Origin: Progne subis subis
Lineage: Eukaryota > Chordata > Aves > Passeriformes > Hirundinidae
DNA: 64,000 nt
Assembly (NCBI GenBank): GCA_022316685.1
Contig: JAKJHU010000014.1
Coordinates: forward strand, 7,001,001 to 7,065,000
Reading direction: 5' to 3'
Below the pieces are notes generated by a model. It saw nothing but the letters and a program-made list of their open reading frames with translations. It was not told the DNA's origin and did no database searches. This document shows, in pieces, positions 1-11,417 of the stretch (the stretch's first letter is position 1; every line of letters starts with the position of its first letter). Position numbers and translations under genes: made by a program.

Positions 1-440
1 AATTTTTATTAAAAGATTGGGAGATTTTATTCTCCCAAGTCAATTCCTGAGGTTCAGCTTTATCAGCATTTTCACCTGCATTTCTGGAGCGGGGAATTTT
101 ATGCTCTGAACATTGTGTGGCCCACAGGGATGAGTGGAAGAGCCTAAATACGCAGGGATTTCTTAGTTTCTGCCAGCAGCTCTGTTTGTTTTCAGCCTGA
201 AAGTGACAGCTGTACATCAGGAATTCTTTGTTTCAGAGATTTCACTCCAAACTCTCTTTTGCCTCCCTTCAATGGATTGTTGGAAAATCCACATTATAAA
301 AACCCCATCTCTAGTCAAGTTATTTCAGGAATAAGATGCCCAAATGAGCAGATCCTTTGTCAGTAAACCAGGAAAACTCTCAGCAGTGCAGACAGCTCCA
401 GAAAAACTACTTCAGATTTATCTTGCCATCAATCTTGCTC

Positions 441-462
441 AAAAAAAAAAAAAAAAAAAAAA
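441..462. repeat. poly-A run (22 A)
   Basis: Uninterrupted run of 22 A. No adjacent retroposed gene or target-site duplication is visible, so it is best described as a simple homopolymer. Confidence 0.9.
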
Positions 463-746
463 GATAAAAAACTCCATACTAACATATAATTATAATTTCA
501 GAAAGAGCAACCCATGCTTAAACTTTCAAATTAGTCTCTAATTGGAATAAAAGTCTTGATTAAGATTGCTAAAGAGAGACATATTTCCCAGAGAAAATAG
601 AATTACTGCTACAATACACAAGGTTGGGGGATTTTTCTTTTTTTTTTTAAATGAGGACTACTCAGCACATTTGGAAGTTTTTTCCTTAGGCCAAGGTGTT
701 ATTGGTAGATGAAGCTCAACAGCATAAGGAAAAAAATATATTTGTC

Positions 747-845
747 TTTTTTTTTTTTTTTTTTTTTTCCCTGGGATAAACAGAGGGTTTTTTGTTTGTT
801 AGTGGGGTTTTTTTTGGTTTTTTGGGGTTTTTTTCCCCTTTTTTG
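747..845. repeat. T-rich low-complexity tract with G runs
   Basis: A 22-base T run is followed by T runs alternating with GGGG, GG and CCCC blocks, ending near 845. It is low-complexity DNA. The G blocks are too few and too widely spaced for a classical four-run quadruplex on this strand. Confidence 0.8.
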
Positions 846-1765
846 TCTTTTCCAAATAACAAAAGCTACAAAAAATCATCCAAATGGAATTTTCATACTT
901 CAGGTTACACTATCAGACATTACTTTTCCCTAAAGGTTAATAAATCAGGGGCTACCTAAAATAAAAGCAGGCAAACAAAACCAAAACCTTTGTTGGATGA
1001 GCTTACTTCACAGAAAAATGTAATAAACACGTGAAATCTGATATCCCACAAGCAAAACCAAGATTCATAATTTATTCACAGCTTCATCAATAGTTCCAAG
1101 AGACTCCCAGCACAGACAGATTTGTTATGCCACATTAATATTTTATTGGGTTTTATGGAAGGGGAAAAAAATGAGCAGGGAGGATAAAATGATACAAATA
1201 ACATTTAAAAGACAAAGGAAGAAGAGGGGGGTTGGAGTTACTGAGATTGAGGAGAAACGAGAGGGAAATGGTCGTGTTGCACTGCGTGGGGCTGGGTGCC
1301 ACCACGCCAGGGGCTCACTTAGAACTCACAGAGCTTCATCCTCCTTTTTCAGTGCCTAAGAAACTCATCTGACAAATTTCTGTTCAGAGAAGGGGATTGT
1401 TTAAGAAACATGAATGGTCAGAGGGGAATAAAAATGGTGAATCTGAACTCAGTTAAACTTTTCCTCAAGATAAACATCAAGTGAATGCCCAGAGCTGCAA
1501 CCCAGAGTCCTGGAGCTCAAGGCTTTCCCTCCCCCTGCAGCATTTCAAGCCATATTTTCTCTGAAATTGGGGTTTTCCCTCAAATGCACTCCTGTCAAGG
1601 GGTGTCAACAAGGCCACGTCTGTCCTGTTCTCAGCACCCTCCAGCTGTAGAAGTTTTAGCTCAGCTGGTGACACTGCAGCAGAAGATCCTCAAAACTGAA
1701 AGATGTCTTTACTCCTTGAAGAATCACAGCTCCTCCCAGCTTGGAATTAACTTTTTTCACTTTTT

Positions 1766-1767
<2 letters not shown>

Positions 1768-1796
<29 letters not shown>
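1768..1796. repeat. poly-T run (29 T)
   Basis: Uninterrupted run of 29 T, one of the longest homopolymers in the window. Length in this copy is likely variable and prone to sequencing error. Confidence 0.9.
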
Positions 1797-2437
1797 GGCA
1801 GGGAGTACAGTTGAGAAATGCTGGATTATCATTCCTCATTTGGACTCAAAGTCCATGCAACGGCCAAAGGAAATAAGCAGTTTCTCCCAAGTGGCAGAAA
1901 GTGCATCGTTAAGGTGAAAAGAAAACCAGGAGACAAAATTAAAGTGATTTGTCCCAGATCCCACAGCTGGAGAGCTGGGCTGAGGCTGCAGACGCTTTGT
2001 GGCTTTGTGAGACGTTTCACTCCTGTTTTAGTTTGGAAGGACAGGTGTCTGCCAGGGAAAAGCCAGAGCTTCCCTTAGAATGGAGAATGTAAACTGCCTC
2101 CCTCTGAATTATTATAATCTTGAAATTAAGGGCCTTTCAGGCAAAGATATGCAAATAGGAATAACAGTTCTTTACTAGGAATATTAAAAATCTAGTAATA
2201 CAAAAAAACCACAAACTAACAAAAAAAGAAAAAAATCACTGACGGAGTCAGAACATGACCTGACACCCTGTTCCTGCCTTGTAACCTTCTTCTTTGCAGG
2301 GATTCCTTGTAGATGATAAACAAACCATCCAAGAAAATCTGATGAAAATAACTCCGTTTCCTTGACACAAGTAATCCACTCCTGAGGTTTGGCCTTGTTG
2401 GGTGAAAGGTGCTGCAGCACCTGCAGCTTTTTTCAAA

Positions 2438-2626
2438 TCACAGCAGGACTGGGTTGGCTGCCAGGCGTTCTCTGTGGGTTTTTCTTTTGTTTTTTTTCTT
2501 CTTTTCCTTCATTTCTTCTTCTGAGCTGGAATCCGAAGCACTGCTCTTGGGTTTTGACTCTTCATCTTCTACTGGTGTGTGGTCCTCGGAATCTGGGTCA
2601 GGAATTTTGGTGACAGCCCCCAGACT
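2438..2626 (-). pseudogene. possible decayed coding fragment, acidic then lysine-rich (unidentified)
   Basis: Read on the minus strand, a frame runs from an in-frame TGA at 2627-2629 down to a TGA at 2438-2440. Its composition is strongly protein-like for a nuclear acidic/basic linker: a D/E-rich start (IPDPDSEDHTPVEDEE), then serine/acidic SSASDSSSEEE, then a lysine block (KEKKKKNKRK). The same frame is open upstream to about 2953, so roughly 172 codons are broken by one stop. I do not recognise the protein, and see no start, splice sites or poly-A tail. The lysine block comes from a purine-rich low-complexity tract, so chance is a real alternative. If genuine it would be a retropseudogene piece or an old exon. 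Low confidence. Confidence 0.2.
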
Positions 2627-2947
2627 TCAGGTGCCCCCAGTTCTCCAATTTTCTCTCTCATTGAGTCTCAGAGTGAGAACACGGCCTGACACGCTGTTGG
2701 TCAGGGTGTTGGGGGCAGTGCAATCAAATCCTCCTGCAGTGACAGATGTGGTTCTGTTGAGCAGAAATGATCCTGTAGAAGGGTGCAGTGGTGCTGAAAT
2801 GGGTCCGGTGTTCCTCTGGCAATCCAGTGCACACAGGCTGTGCTGCTGTTCCCAATCCCAGGTTTTATCCAGGTAGGAGTGCTGGGCTCCTCCCCTGGGT
2901 GGAGCATCTCCCAATGGATAATGTAATTGTATCAGTGAGCCTCGACG

Positions 2948-3113
2948 GCCCATGAACAGCAGATATCCCCTGCAGGGAGGATGGGTGTGGAAGAGATAAA
3001 GAACACTGCCACACCTGGTTTAACAGCTGGGCCATGAACAGAAGACACCAGCCCCCTCCCCCTGGAGTTATGAGATAAAGATAAACACCTCTTCAACCGG
3101 TTTCGACAGATGG
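2948..3113. repeat. two-copy tandem duplication, period about 81 bp
   Basis: Three landmarks recur with nearly constant spacing: CATGAACAG at 2951 and 3033 (82 bp), GAGATAAAG at 2993 and 3072 (79 bp), and a GGTTT-N2-ACAG motif followed by TGGG near 3018 and 3099 (81 bp). The two copies are diverged by substitutions and small indels, so the event is old. A duplicated block of this size would suit an LTR U3 enhancer repeat, but I find no LTR ends around it. Confidence 0.7.
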
Positions 3114-3321
3114 GAATAGAATACATCTTGAATTGCAACTCCGAACATTAACTGTGGGTGGACACCAGCAAAATCCTGAGAAATTGAGGCTTGGTGGAGT
3201 GAAGTTCAGTTTAACCCTGATTTCTAGAGGCTGGGTTTGCTCCTGATTTGTGGTCACATAAGGAATGGCATTCTGCTTGTGCCTGCAGTGAACCAGGTCA
3301 GTGAAATCCCCCTGCACTGGG

Positions 3322-3750
3322 AACTGCTGGGGTCACACCCCCAGTCCTGGGGTTACTTTGGGCCTCTCACTGAAAGAAGGACTTTGAGGGGCTGGAGCGT
3401 GTCCAGGGAAGGGAAGGGAGCTGGGGAAAGGGCTGGAGCACCAGGAGAGGCTGAGGGAGCTGGGAAAGGGGCTCAGCCTGGAGAAAAGGAGGATCATGGG
3501 GAACCTTGTGGCTCTGCACAACTCCTGACAGGAGGGGACAGCCAGGGGGGGTCAGCCTGTGCTCCCAGGGAAAAGGGACAGGAGGAGAGGGAACGGTCTC
3601 AGGCTGGGCCAGCGGAGGCTCAGGGTGGATATTTGGGGAAATTATTCATGAAGAGGGTTTTCCAGCTGCTCAGGGCAGTGGTGGAGTCCCCATGGGGGGA
3701 TTTAAGGGAATCCCCTTCCAACCCAAACCATTCATGATTCTCTGAATGTG
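3322..3750 (+). mobile_element. CR1 LINE 3' fragment, sense
   Basis: About 430 bp of the CR1 3' region in plus orientation. It starts at the segment 'CTGGGGTCACACC...TTTGGGCC', passes 'GGGGCTGGAGCGTGTCCAG' and 'CAGCCTGGAGAA', then 'CAGGGCAGTGGTGGAGTCCC', and ends in 'CCCTTCCAACCCAAACCATT' with a degraded 3' tail (TGATTCTCTGAATG). It is 5' truncated, as almost all CR1 copies are, and keeps no reverse transcriptase. A 166-codon open frame at 3237-3737 is just a reading of this non-coding 3' region. Confidence 0.9.
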
Positions 3751-6700
3751 ACACCCAGCACCCGATCTTGCTCTGCAGAAAAGGCGCCAAGAGAAACAGA
3801 GCTCCATTTCCTTGGATTCTCTGGGACACCAGAACCATCCCATATTTTCCTGTACCTCTTGATCAATTCTAACAGTAGCTCTCCAGTCTTTTCTTCTTTG
3901 AGGACTTTCTGAACAAGTTCTCAGCTTCCCAGCCAAAGCTTTGCAGTTCAATTTCTCCCGGAGCACCAGGAATAAAAAAATCATGCTGGAATCATGAGCA
4001 GCTAATTTGCTGAGTTTAGTGGCAGGAAGCCTGAAGATAATCAATCCAGTTCTTCTCTACATATATGAATGCAAGGCAGCGTGCTGAGGAGGGCAAATTG
4101 CACTGCTCAAACCAAGATGAAAAATCTTATCAGGTGAAACTGTGGATAAATCTTTACTGACAGAAGTTCCTCAGAGTATCTCCAGGTTCTTGGGAGACTT
4201 TTTGAACGTCTCATGTAGTCAGAATCCAGCACAATTGGATAATTACTCTGATTTAGGATATGTTTATGTTCTTATTTAGAAGGGAGTTACATTTTCAGCA
4301 CAAATTTCCAGATTGCTGCAGTTATTCCTCCTCTGAGTTCAAGCAGTTGGACATAACTAAGTTTATGTGGAAACATTTAACTGTTATAAAATCCCTAATT
4401 CTTTACTGACTCTTTGTTTTTCTCTATCTAAAAATTAATTTTTAACACTCTCTAGTACTTGCTTGCATTAAATGTATTACAGCATAATAAAATAAATATA
4501 TAATACAATACAGATTTTGGCCTTCTGTGCAGCTAAGAACTCTCTTTTCTGTTTCATCCAGCCAGATCCACACCAGATTGCTCAGATCCATCAGCCAGCA
4601 GAGGACGTTTTCTCTACCCAGCACATAGCTCAGACACTGAGACAGACAAAATAAATGTGAGCTGAGCCGGGCAATATAAAACTGCCTAAAATCCTTCCGG
4701 GGCTGTACAACTCCATAATTCTTCTGAGATTCACTGAGCAGCCATTTCTCTCTTTCTTTCTCCTTCTCCGAGGTGGGTTTAACTGACAGCACCAAAACTC
4801 ACTGCCAGGGAGTAAAAAGGAGAAAACTCTACTGTGTGTTTTACAGCTGGGTTGAAGTTGGAGAACTTCGCCAGCCCTGCTGTAAAATCCCCTCATTGGC
4901 TTCTGGGCGGTGAAAGGTGGACAGAAAAAACAAACAAACAAACAAATACAGGAATCACTTCCCCACAGCTGACATTTAGGGCTGTGCTGGGTCTGTCACG
5001 TGAAATCCTGAGCAGGGAATTGATTCACAACTTCTCTCAAAATGCCAGAGAGTTGTGACTCTCCAGGGTCTGGAAAAAGAAGATTTGGGGCAGTTTGTAC
5101 TCTCTGGTGTCAATACCTTGCTGTGTGATGAGGTTTCTTCACAATTGTCCAGAAACTTATTGGGAAATATCCCATATTTTGTTCAAGTTCAGGCTTTATA
5201 CTCCGCTGTGAACAGCAATTCACATGAAAGCAAACAGACAAAGCAAAACCAATAACCTTTGTAAATTCCCCTGGACAACTTTTAGGCACCTCCAAAGCAA
5301 TGGCTTCATTTTTCCTACATTGGGGATTTGTGTTCCATGTTGGCACACAAAGCCAGGAGCACCAAAGGGAAGGTGAGATCCAGAATTCAGGTGCTTGAAT
5401 TCGGACAATTTTATAATTGCTTTTTTTCACTGAAAGGGTCAAGTGCCCTTTTAGAAATAAAACCTGAAATAAGCTTTGGTTGCAAAGTTTCAAATGAGCT
5501 CCTTTAAAATGAAAAACAAATGGACAGACTGCTCAGCCTCCTCTTTTCGAGTGCATATGTGAGATCACAGCACTAGAGCAGACTCAGAGAAAAATATTGT
5601 GGCCCACTGAACTCTGTACAGAAAAGCAGAAAGGAAAAGCAATATTACTCCAACTTATTGCACAAATGCCCAATTGCACAAGTGTACATCCAAACCGAAG
5701 TGTAAAAACCAGTGTACCAATGATATCCTCTCTAATTAGGGAATTGTGAATAATGTTGATAATAAAAAAACACCATCAAAGGGCAAGAAAATTGCATCCT
5801 CCATAATAAAAGATTACTCCTTTGGGGTCACATTTAGCTTTTGTGGGCTGACAAAGGGATCAGTGTCCATGACATATTGTTAAGTGACTGTTCCTCTGAT
5901 CCAGGAATGTCTTCTCCACTCACATACATATTTCTGCCTTGTTAGGGAGGCAGCCTGACAGTACAAAGGGCTGGATGTATGTCTGTGCATTGTAAGCAGA
6001 ACTTGGAGATGCTCTGAGTCAGGATTTTATAATCAGATGCCAGGGATAAGTAACTGGTTATGTTCTACATCTTCCCCCAAAATAATAAAGAGAAAAGTCT
6101 GAAGCAGCTCTGGATTCAGGGAGGCTCTGCAAAGCTCTTTTGAGGTTTTTAAAATGCATGATTGGAAATATCTGCTGGGTTGTTTTTTGGGTTTGTTTTT
6201 TTCGTCTTGCGTTCCTCAAAATCTGATCAAACGTTGAAGATGATCAAATTTACATGGGGGAAGAAAGCACAAACTTCCGCCATTATCTCCTTTTCTGCTT
6301 CCTTATAAACCCAAACTGGATGGCATCCAATTTCTCCTCGCAACTGCCTCTGGAAATGAAAGGGAGCCTGAATAGAGGAGGAGATGAGCTGCTTTAAATG
6401 CTTTTTCATAGTTCTCACTGCTATGAAAGCTTCATTAAAAGCTGCAGCTTGCTTGTTTTCGAACTCTTCCGAAGTAATAAGCATATAATTGTTCTGGAAA
6501 CTCGGGAGGAGCGTGTCCCTGCAAACCACTGCAGCAGCCTCTCGTTTCAAGGTCCTTTTGCATTTTCTTGGGCATCAGTCATTCCCATCTGAGGGAAATT
6601 TAGAAGAAATATTGGGTTTTTTAAAGAGGACAATGACGATTTGCAATGTTGATATGTCGACATAAATTACTTCCTCACGGACTGTTGACTCTGAGGATGC

Positions 6701-8939
6701 GTTGTGAGGCATAACAATTATTGTGCTTTTTTGTTTGTTTGGGTTTTTTTTGTCTTCTTAACCCATATTCAAACTGTGTCAGGCACAGGCTCGCTGCGGA
6801 GCCCTTTTATATTTATTTTGATTTCTTCAGATGGAGAGACCTGAGGAATGAGGAAGAAAATTTGTACTACCAGCATTTTTTACAGTTTCTTTTAAAAAAT
6901 TCAGCTGCAGTGCTGAGATCCACACATGTTATGACTGATTCCATGGGATTTCTTCTGATATCTCCTGTGGAGCAAAACCAACCTGGCTGCAGATGTTAAT
7001 AAATGCTCTTTTGAAACAGCTGGAAGGGATTTGGGGAGCATGGACAGATGAATTTCATAACACTGAATGTGAGAACAACACTCAAAGCCCTTAAATCACC
7101 CTCCACAATGAAATCCTTTAGTGGCAAAAACCCACATCATGGATTTGACAAATTCCATCCAATATTTACTCATGAAATTCCACATTCAAAGTCCTGGGCC
7201 AGGATGCAAGAAAACAGAGATTTCCACATTGATTGAGGCTGGACCAGAATCTTTTTGGATTTGTCCCACAAATCACAGCTCTGAACATCCCAGGATAAAA
7301 CCCAGTGTATAAGAAATACAGTATTGACAAGATTTTATGTAATTCCCACTAAAAATGTTGGGGAAGTTCTCAGGATGAACTTAAATTAGCAAAATGAAGC
7401 CTAATGGGAGGAGTGACGAAGATATTTAGAAAGTCAGCTGCAGGTTCTGTTAAAAGGAATTGGCATTTATTTAGAATATACAATTCTGAGGAATATGTTT
7501 CCAAGCCATTCTTCATTGCCTTCTTCCAGTCTGCACATTTATTACCCAAAATAAAGACCACGGTGCCCGAAGAGTCATTTTGACTCCCTTCCATTATGTT
7601 TCCAGCTTATTTCTAGGGTTCCAGTGAAAATTTCCTCCTAGTTTATGATGAAACAGAATGGATTCATGATTCATAGCGCACAAAACGATGACTATTTTTT
7701 TTCCTCCACAGAATCTTGATAGCAGCATTCTCCAGCTTTTCCCAAGCTAACTCCACACCAGCACCCAGAAATAAGGAAGTGTATTTACATTTGTTAATTT
7801 GCTTTCACCAAGTGAGGAAAAAAACCTGGGTATTTCACAATAATATATGTAAAACCTATAGTGAGGCTGAAGATAACTCTAGTTCCCACTGAAATGGTGA
7901 AAATTTCCTGGCACATAAAATAAATATGAGTAAAACCAGTGGAAAGTCATTGCTTTATTTTATTCCTTTATTTTTAATCAGGAAAGATATTGCCACATAA
8001 AACCCTATTTTGGAATTTTATTCTCTGACTGAGAGGCTCTTCTGATAGAAGTGATATTCCCAGCAAGTCAAACAACTTTTACACCACAGGCTTTACCAAA
8101 ACTCGGGGGAAAAATCTCCCCACAAGCCAAATCTCCTTGGAGAGTTGAGGATGGAGGATGATCCTAGAAGGAATTATTGATTTAGATCTCCTGCCTCACC
8201 TTTTCTTCCTCACAAATTCCTGATTTCCTAGCAATAAATACCCCATGATGTGGAACACTTGAAGTTCTAGGGAAAAATTCCAAATTTAGGACCTATGCAA
8301 TCCATACTGTCCAACCATGGAAACCATGGGGATGGGGAGCGTGGAAATTGACTCCTGAGCACAGATGTGACTCTTTTCCTTTTTAATTTCAAAACTCAGT
8401 GAGGAAATGAAGGAAATATTTGCCTGGTTGTCTGTGTGCCACAATCTATGAGTTTTCATCAAAACCCTCAAATAATTTCAGGTAGAGTAATCTGCAGACA
8501 CTCCCAGAAGCAATTAACACAGCCTGGGTTTGTAAATGCTTCCTGCCCGTGTTTGTTTGTCCTGGGAGCTATACAAATATTATTTGCAGGGTTCCTGGTA
8601 AAGCTGGGATTGCTTATCCCAGAATCCTGGAGATGGCCGTGAGCTTGGGGAAAGTTGTTTGGAGCCAGGATATTTTGCTGTCAGGCATCACTGGGGTGGG
8701 AGGTGGGTAAATCTCTCACTTGACACTAAAAGGGGGAATACAGGAGAAGGATGCTCCAACTTTGAGTGGCTGAGATGTTTTTCTTCTTCTTCCTAGGAAA
8801 AAAATCCATGAAGGAAAGAACCATGAAGTGCAGCCCAGCCCACTCAGGGCTGACCTACGTAGAGGAACAGGGCTGGCTGTTGGAAATAAAACAAAAAGGA
8901 AAACACAACGGTGGAATTTTAGGGTTTAGGTGGACTTTT
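3751..8939. other. long non-repetitive AT-rich stretch, no gene seen
   Basis: About 5.2 kb with no supportable exon or transposon. There are small CAAA repeats at about 4927-4947 and ordinary T and A runs. The part at 6210-6560 is listed separately as an enhancer-like candidate. Confidence 0.55.
6210..6560. promoter_or_regulatory. candidate conserved non-coding element
   Basis: Non-repetitive block with several CpGs in AT-rich surroundings and TGATCAAA, CTTTAAAT, CATTAAAA and AGTAATAAGCATATAATTG motifs (homeodomain/TCF/POU-like). No reading frame or splice signal explains it. This is composition-based inference only; conservation across birds would have to be shown. Confidence 0.25.
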
Positions 8940-9077
8940 AGGGCTTCTAAGTGTCCTCAGGCGTGTGAAGGTCTTAACCCTTTAATGCTCTCATAACCCT
9001 TCAAGCAGTGACAGTGGCATCCAGTTTCAATAGAAAATACCCTGAAAAAAGGAAATCCGAGTGCTTCAAATCCTCCT
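8940..9077. repeat. direct duplication, copy 1 (about 140 bp)
   Basis: Matches 9721-9861. Shared landmarks in order are GTGTCCTCAGGC, TGAAGGTCTTAACCCTTTAA, CTCATAAC, CAGTGACAGTGGCATCCA, GTTTCAATA and GTGCTTCAAATCCTCCT. The copies differ by substitutions and short indels. Flanks do not match well, although both copies are followed about 75 bp later by a T run. Confidence 0.85.
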
Positions 9078-9141
9078 AAGAACCAAAAATCAATTTTAAA
9101 ACATGTGATCCATTACCACAAGCTTACCAGCTATTTTATTT

Positions 9142-9161
9142 TATTTTTTTTTTTTTTTTAG
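9142..9161. repeat. T-rich run
   Basis: TTTTATTTT followed by an uninterrupted T run of about 16, between the two direct-duplication copies. Confidence 0.7.
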
Positions 9162-9720
9162 TTTTCCATTATGGGCAGCAATTTGCCGGGTGCCTTTTCC
9201 GCCTCTCGCAGCAGAGAAGGATCGGGCGCTGCAGAACGAGCACTTGGGCTTTGTGCTGAAATATTTATCAGTACAAGAAGCAACGCACCACCATGTTCTG
9301 CCTCTGTGTCACACTCGATTCAGCCGTGCAGGCACAACCTGTGGGCAGCTGTTACACTCAGGGAACAAATCAGTGAAAGAACTGTGGGGCACCAATGCAA
9401 AGCAGCCCCTGCCAGGGGCACACACATCCTCCTGAAGAGGCTGACTGGCACATTTTTGCCTTGTGCTCTGCATTTTTTTTTTGCTCTGTTTCATAGGCTG
9501 AGCAGTTTGCAGTGCAGGAATTCGATGTGACTACATGTCACTTCAGGTGTTGGGAGGTGATTATTTGATTTATGTGTGTTTTTGTGTCTTGCTGGGGTTT
9601 CCGAGGAGCTTTCTTTCATTTCCTTGCCTTGCAAATTCATGTGAATTAGGCAATTATATAAGTTACTATTTCGACCAGAGGGAGAAAGAAACCTGATAGG
9701 ATAGAGCAGTACAGAAAACC

Positions 9721-9861
9721 AGGGCTTAAAAGTGTCCTCAGGCATATGAAGGTCTTAACCCTTTAAATGTTCTCATAACTCTTCCTGCAGTGACAGTGGC
9801 ATCCACAGTTTCAATATGAAATAAACTGGAGAAAGAAATTCAAGTGCTTCAAATCCTCCTT
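9721..9861. repeat. direct duplication, copy 2 (about 140 bp)
   Basis: Second copy of the 8940-9077 block, same orientation, about 780 bp downstream. The spacer between the copies has no similarity to the copies, so this is either a local segmental duplication or two copies of an undescribed short interspersed repeat. Confidence 0.85.
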
Positions 9862-10711
9862 GCTCCCACTTGTCAGTCATGGCTCATTTTCAGGATTATT
9901 GAGAGAAAAAAGAAATTATTCTGCCCAGTATTCTTTTTTTTTTTTTTTTCCTGAGCTGCTGCATTGTGGGGCTTGTAGGAGAGCTCACTCGACAGTGCAG
10001 CAGGCAGAGCCCAAATCTGAATTTATCAAGATGAAATCATTGTCTGTAGGCAAAGCAAGCCATGTGACATCTCCATCAGCGAGGCTTTCATATGCAGCTA
10101 CTCAAAACCCTGGAATAAATGGAGCTGATTGAGGTGAGCCAGAGGCAATTCAGCCACCAGAGCCAAGCAAGGAGAGGATCAGAGAATAGAGCTCCCTCGT
10201 TAGCAGGGAGCTCCTCCGAGCTCAGATCCAGCTGCCAGGGGGAAAATGAGGAGATCCAGAACTGAAAGGCACCTTCTGAGCAGTCACAGTGCCCACAGGT
10301 CCAGCTTCCAGATGGGATGTCCCTGCCTCGGGAGCTGAAAACAGCTGAGGGGCAGTCAGACAGTCCCAGGAGCTCTCAGTGAGGGACAGCATCCCCAGGA
10401 GGTGACTGGCAGCTCAGCAGAGCAGATGAGACACCATAAAAATAAAAATGGAGACAAAGAGGGATGTAGGGAAAGCAGCTCATCATTATTCTCCTGTGGA
10501 ATATCTCTGCTCAAGCTCCAATTAGCCAGGAGAAGACCAGGCTGTCATCTCATTTCAGACCTCCAGGCCGGGGGACAGAGCTGGGACAAAGTTTAAGCAA
10601 GACACACATCAAAGGATATGAGAAAGGGAAGGGGCATCTCTGTGACTCACTTGCAGGTCATGCAGATTTACCTCTCCGTGCCTCCCAGCACTTCCATTCA
10701 ATTCATAAAGA
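9862..10711. other. no gene seen; T run at about 9933-9949
   Basis: Non-repetitive sequence apart from one T run. No exon or RNA gene is supportable. Confidence 0.5.
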
Positions 10712-10884
10712 TCATGGAATTGTGGATTATCCTGGGTTGGAAAGGCCTCACCAGGATCATCCAGTCCAGCCCCTGTCCCTGCAGACACCCCAACAATCCC
10801 ACCCTGTGCATCCCTGAGTGCCCATTCCCTGGGGAGCTTGGGCAGTGCCCAGCACCCTCTGGGGGAAGAACCTTTTCCTGGTGA
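10712..10884 (-). mobile_element. CR1 LINE 3' fragment, antisense
   Basis: The plus strand shows the reverse complement of a CR1 3' end: ATCATGGAATTG, then GGGTTGGAAAGGCCTCACCAGGATCATCCAGTCCAGCCCC and onward to GGGGGAAGAACCTTTTCCTGG. It is about 170 bp, 5' truncated, and of the same subfamily as the plus-strand fragment at 28,889. Confidence 0.88.
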
Positions 10885-10961
10885 AAGAAAAAAGTACCTC
10901 TGGGTGGGAATGCTGGTGGATGGAAATGCTTTGTCATTGAAATAAGTTTTAGAGGTTACTC

Positions 10962-11417
10962 TGATGCCTTGGAAAGGTTGACCTGGAACAGAGACTGGGC
11001 AGAGCTAAGAGAATAAAGTAGATATTTATTAAAAGACCTTTAGGGTACACCTTGGGCAGGACAAGAGCCTGGCCAGGGCTACACCCATGGTGGACCCAAA
11101 ATGGTCACAAAATGTGTAATCGGTCATGAGGTCTCACACTTTTGTAAGTTTTGGTCTATTTGCATTTTGGGGTTTAATTGTCCAATTACAGTTCAGGTTA
11201 TGAGGTCTCATCCTTCTTGTTCCTCCCTCCAGCCACCATTGTTCGTGCTTTTGGGCCTGAAAGTTATAACAGTTTTCCTTGATCTTCATCAGAAAAGGGA
11301 TTTGTTTTGTGTCCCTGCTGTGTGCAGAGAGCTGAGTGACACTGAATGTGAGCTCAGAGCTGCACCCCTGGGCAGCACAGACTGTGAAACACATCAAAGA
11401 TAAAACTTAAGGCATCA
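10962..11417 (-). mobile_element. solo LTR, family A, antisense (456 bp)
   Basis: Terminal inverted repeats TGATGCCTT and AAGGCATCA bound a 456-bp block. Its reverse complement aligns along its whole length with 34,025-34,502. A poly-A signal in element orientation lies at 11,030-11,025, followed by a short T-rich segment, as expected for R/U5. No internal region, primer-binding site or retroviral gene adjoins it, so it is a solo LTR. Flanks (TTACTC left, TCTCCT right) do not give a clean target duplication. The retroviral class is uncertain; an ERVL-like origin is plausible. Confidence 0.85.

Larger units (their letters stand above)
1..2437. other. intergenic/intronic stretch, no gene seen
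   Basis: AT-rich non-coding DNA. I see no exon, RNA gene or recognisable transposon. It contains a 22-base A run (441-462), T runs at 747-768 and 1768-1796, and an alternating T-run/G-run patch at about 786-845. The short open frames here run through these homopolymers and have no domain character. Confidence 0.6.

Noticed and set aside
786..845. Possible G-quadruplex in the T/G tract
   Set aside because: Only two or three adequate G runs are present, separated by long T stretches.
3237..3737. 166-codon plus-strand frame
   Set aside because: Lies almost wholly in the non-coding 3' region of a CR1 element.
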